Origin: Lachnoclostridium sp. UBA7097 | GTDB lineage: Bacteria; Bacillota; Clostridia; Lachnospirales; Lachnospiraceae | Assembly: GCA_002499945.1 (NCBI GenBank) | Contig: DKYP01000102.1 | Span: 1 to 14,726, forward strand | Length of the DNA: 14,726 nt | Direction of reading: 5' to 3' | Part shown: piece after piece, positions 14,682-14,726 of the stretch | Position numbering within the stretch: position 1 is the stretch's first letter | How the letters are laid out: every line of letters starts with the position of its first letter | Program-made: the position numbers and the translations under genes | Notes under the pieces: model-generated | Told to the model about the DNA's origin: nothing | The model's input: only the letters and a program-made list of their open reading frames with translations | Database searches by the model: none

Positions 14682-14705
14682 TTTAAAAACCAGTTTATAT
14701 TATGC

Positions 14706-14726
14706 CAAAATGTAAATTAGCTGGCA
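14706..14726 (+). repeat. Repeat end motif, copy 3 of 3, cut by the window edge
   Basis: The last 21 bases (ending gtaaattagctggca) match 1600-1620 at 20 of 21 positions in the same orientation. If a full copy of the structured element is present, its body starts here and continues to the right of the window, directly after the XRE gene. Confidence 0.65.

Overview
The window looks like chromosomal DNA of a low-GC, Gram-positive gut anaerobe, most likely a Lachnospiraceae-type Firmicute. This is inferred from AT-rich intergenic DNA, strong AGGAGG-type ribosome binding sites, sigma-A-like promoters, fibronectin type III repeats of the style common in that family, an M60-type (mucin-directed) metallopeptidase and LCP-family wall enzymes. 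No rRNA, tRNA, CRISPR array, transposase or phage gene is visible.

Layout. Bases 1-458 hold no long gene, but they contain a near-consensus extended promoter, a 25-codon cysteine-rich small ORF with a good RBS, and an intrinsic terminator, all on the + strand. A minus-strand alpha/beta hydrolase follows (459-1259). The 633-bp gap 1260-1892 contains a 170-nt highly structured element with inverted ends. Short near-identical copies of one end of that element also lie at both edges of the window.

The centre (1893-9915, + strand) is an exported-protein cluster. It begins with a 1743-residue multidomain M60-like metallopeptidase carrying an N-terminal dockerin-like double calcium loop, discoidin/CBM32-like and Fn3 modules. 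Next is a secreted protein with a cohesin-like N-terminal beta domain, a Thr/Pro linker and two Fn3 modules. The last is a DacA/PBP5-family D,D-carboxypeptidase. A 15-bp hairpin separates the first two genes, and another hairpin lies after dacA.

The right half is on the minus strand. A well-supported promoter drives a probable operon of two tandem paralogous LytR-CpsA-Psr (LCP) glycopolymer transferases and a secreted protein of unknown function (13931 down to 10887). Beyond it, a separate promoter drives a coupled nucleotidyltransferase/HEPN pair (10745 down to 9973) that resembles MNT/HEPN modules but lacks the RNase motif of HepT toxins. At the far right (+ strand) is a small XRE-type regulator with two C-terminal membrane segments. 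It is preceded by palindromes that could be its operators.

Main hypothesis: the dockerin-bearing M60 peptidase and the adjacent cohesin-like protein may be a dedicated, divergent docking pair that places a mucin/glycoprotein peptidase in a surface complex. The neighbouring DacA and LCP enzymes are general envelope functions whose involvement is unproven.
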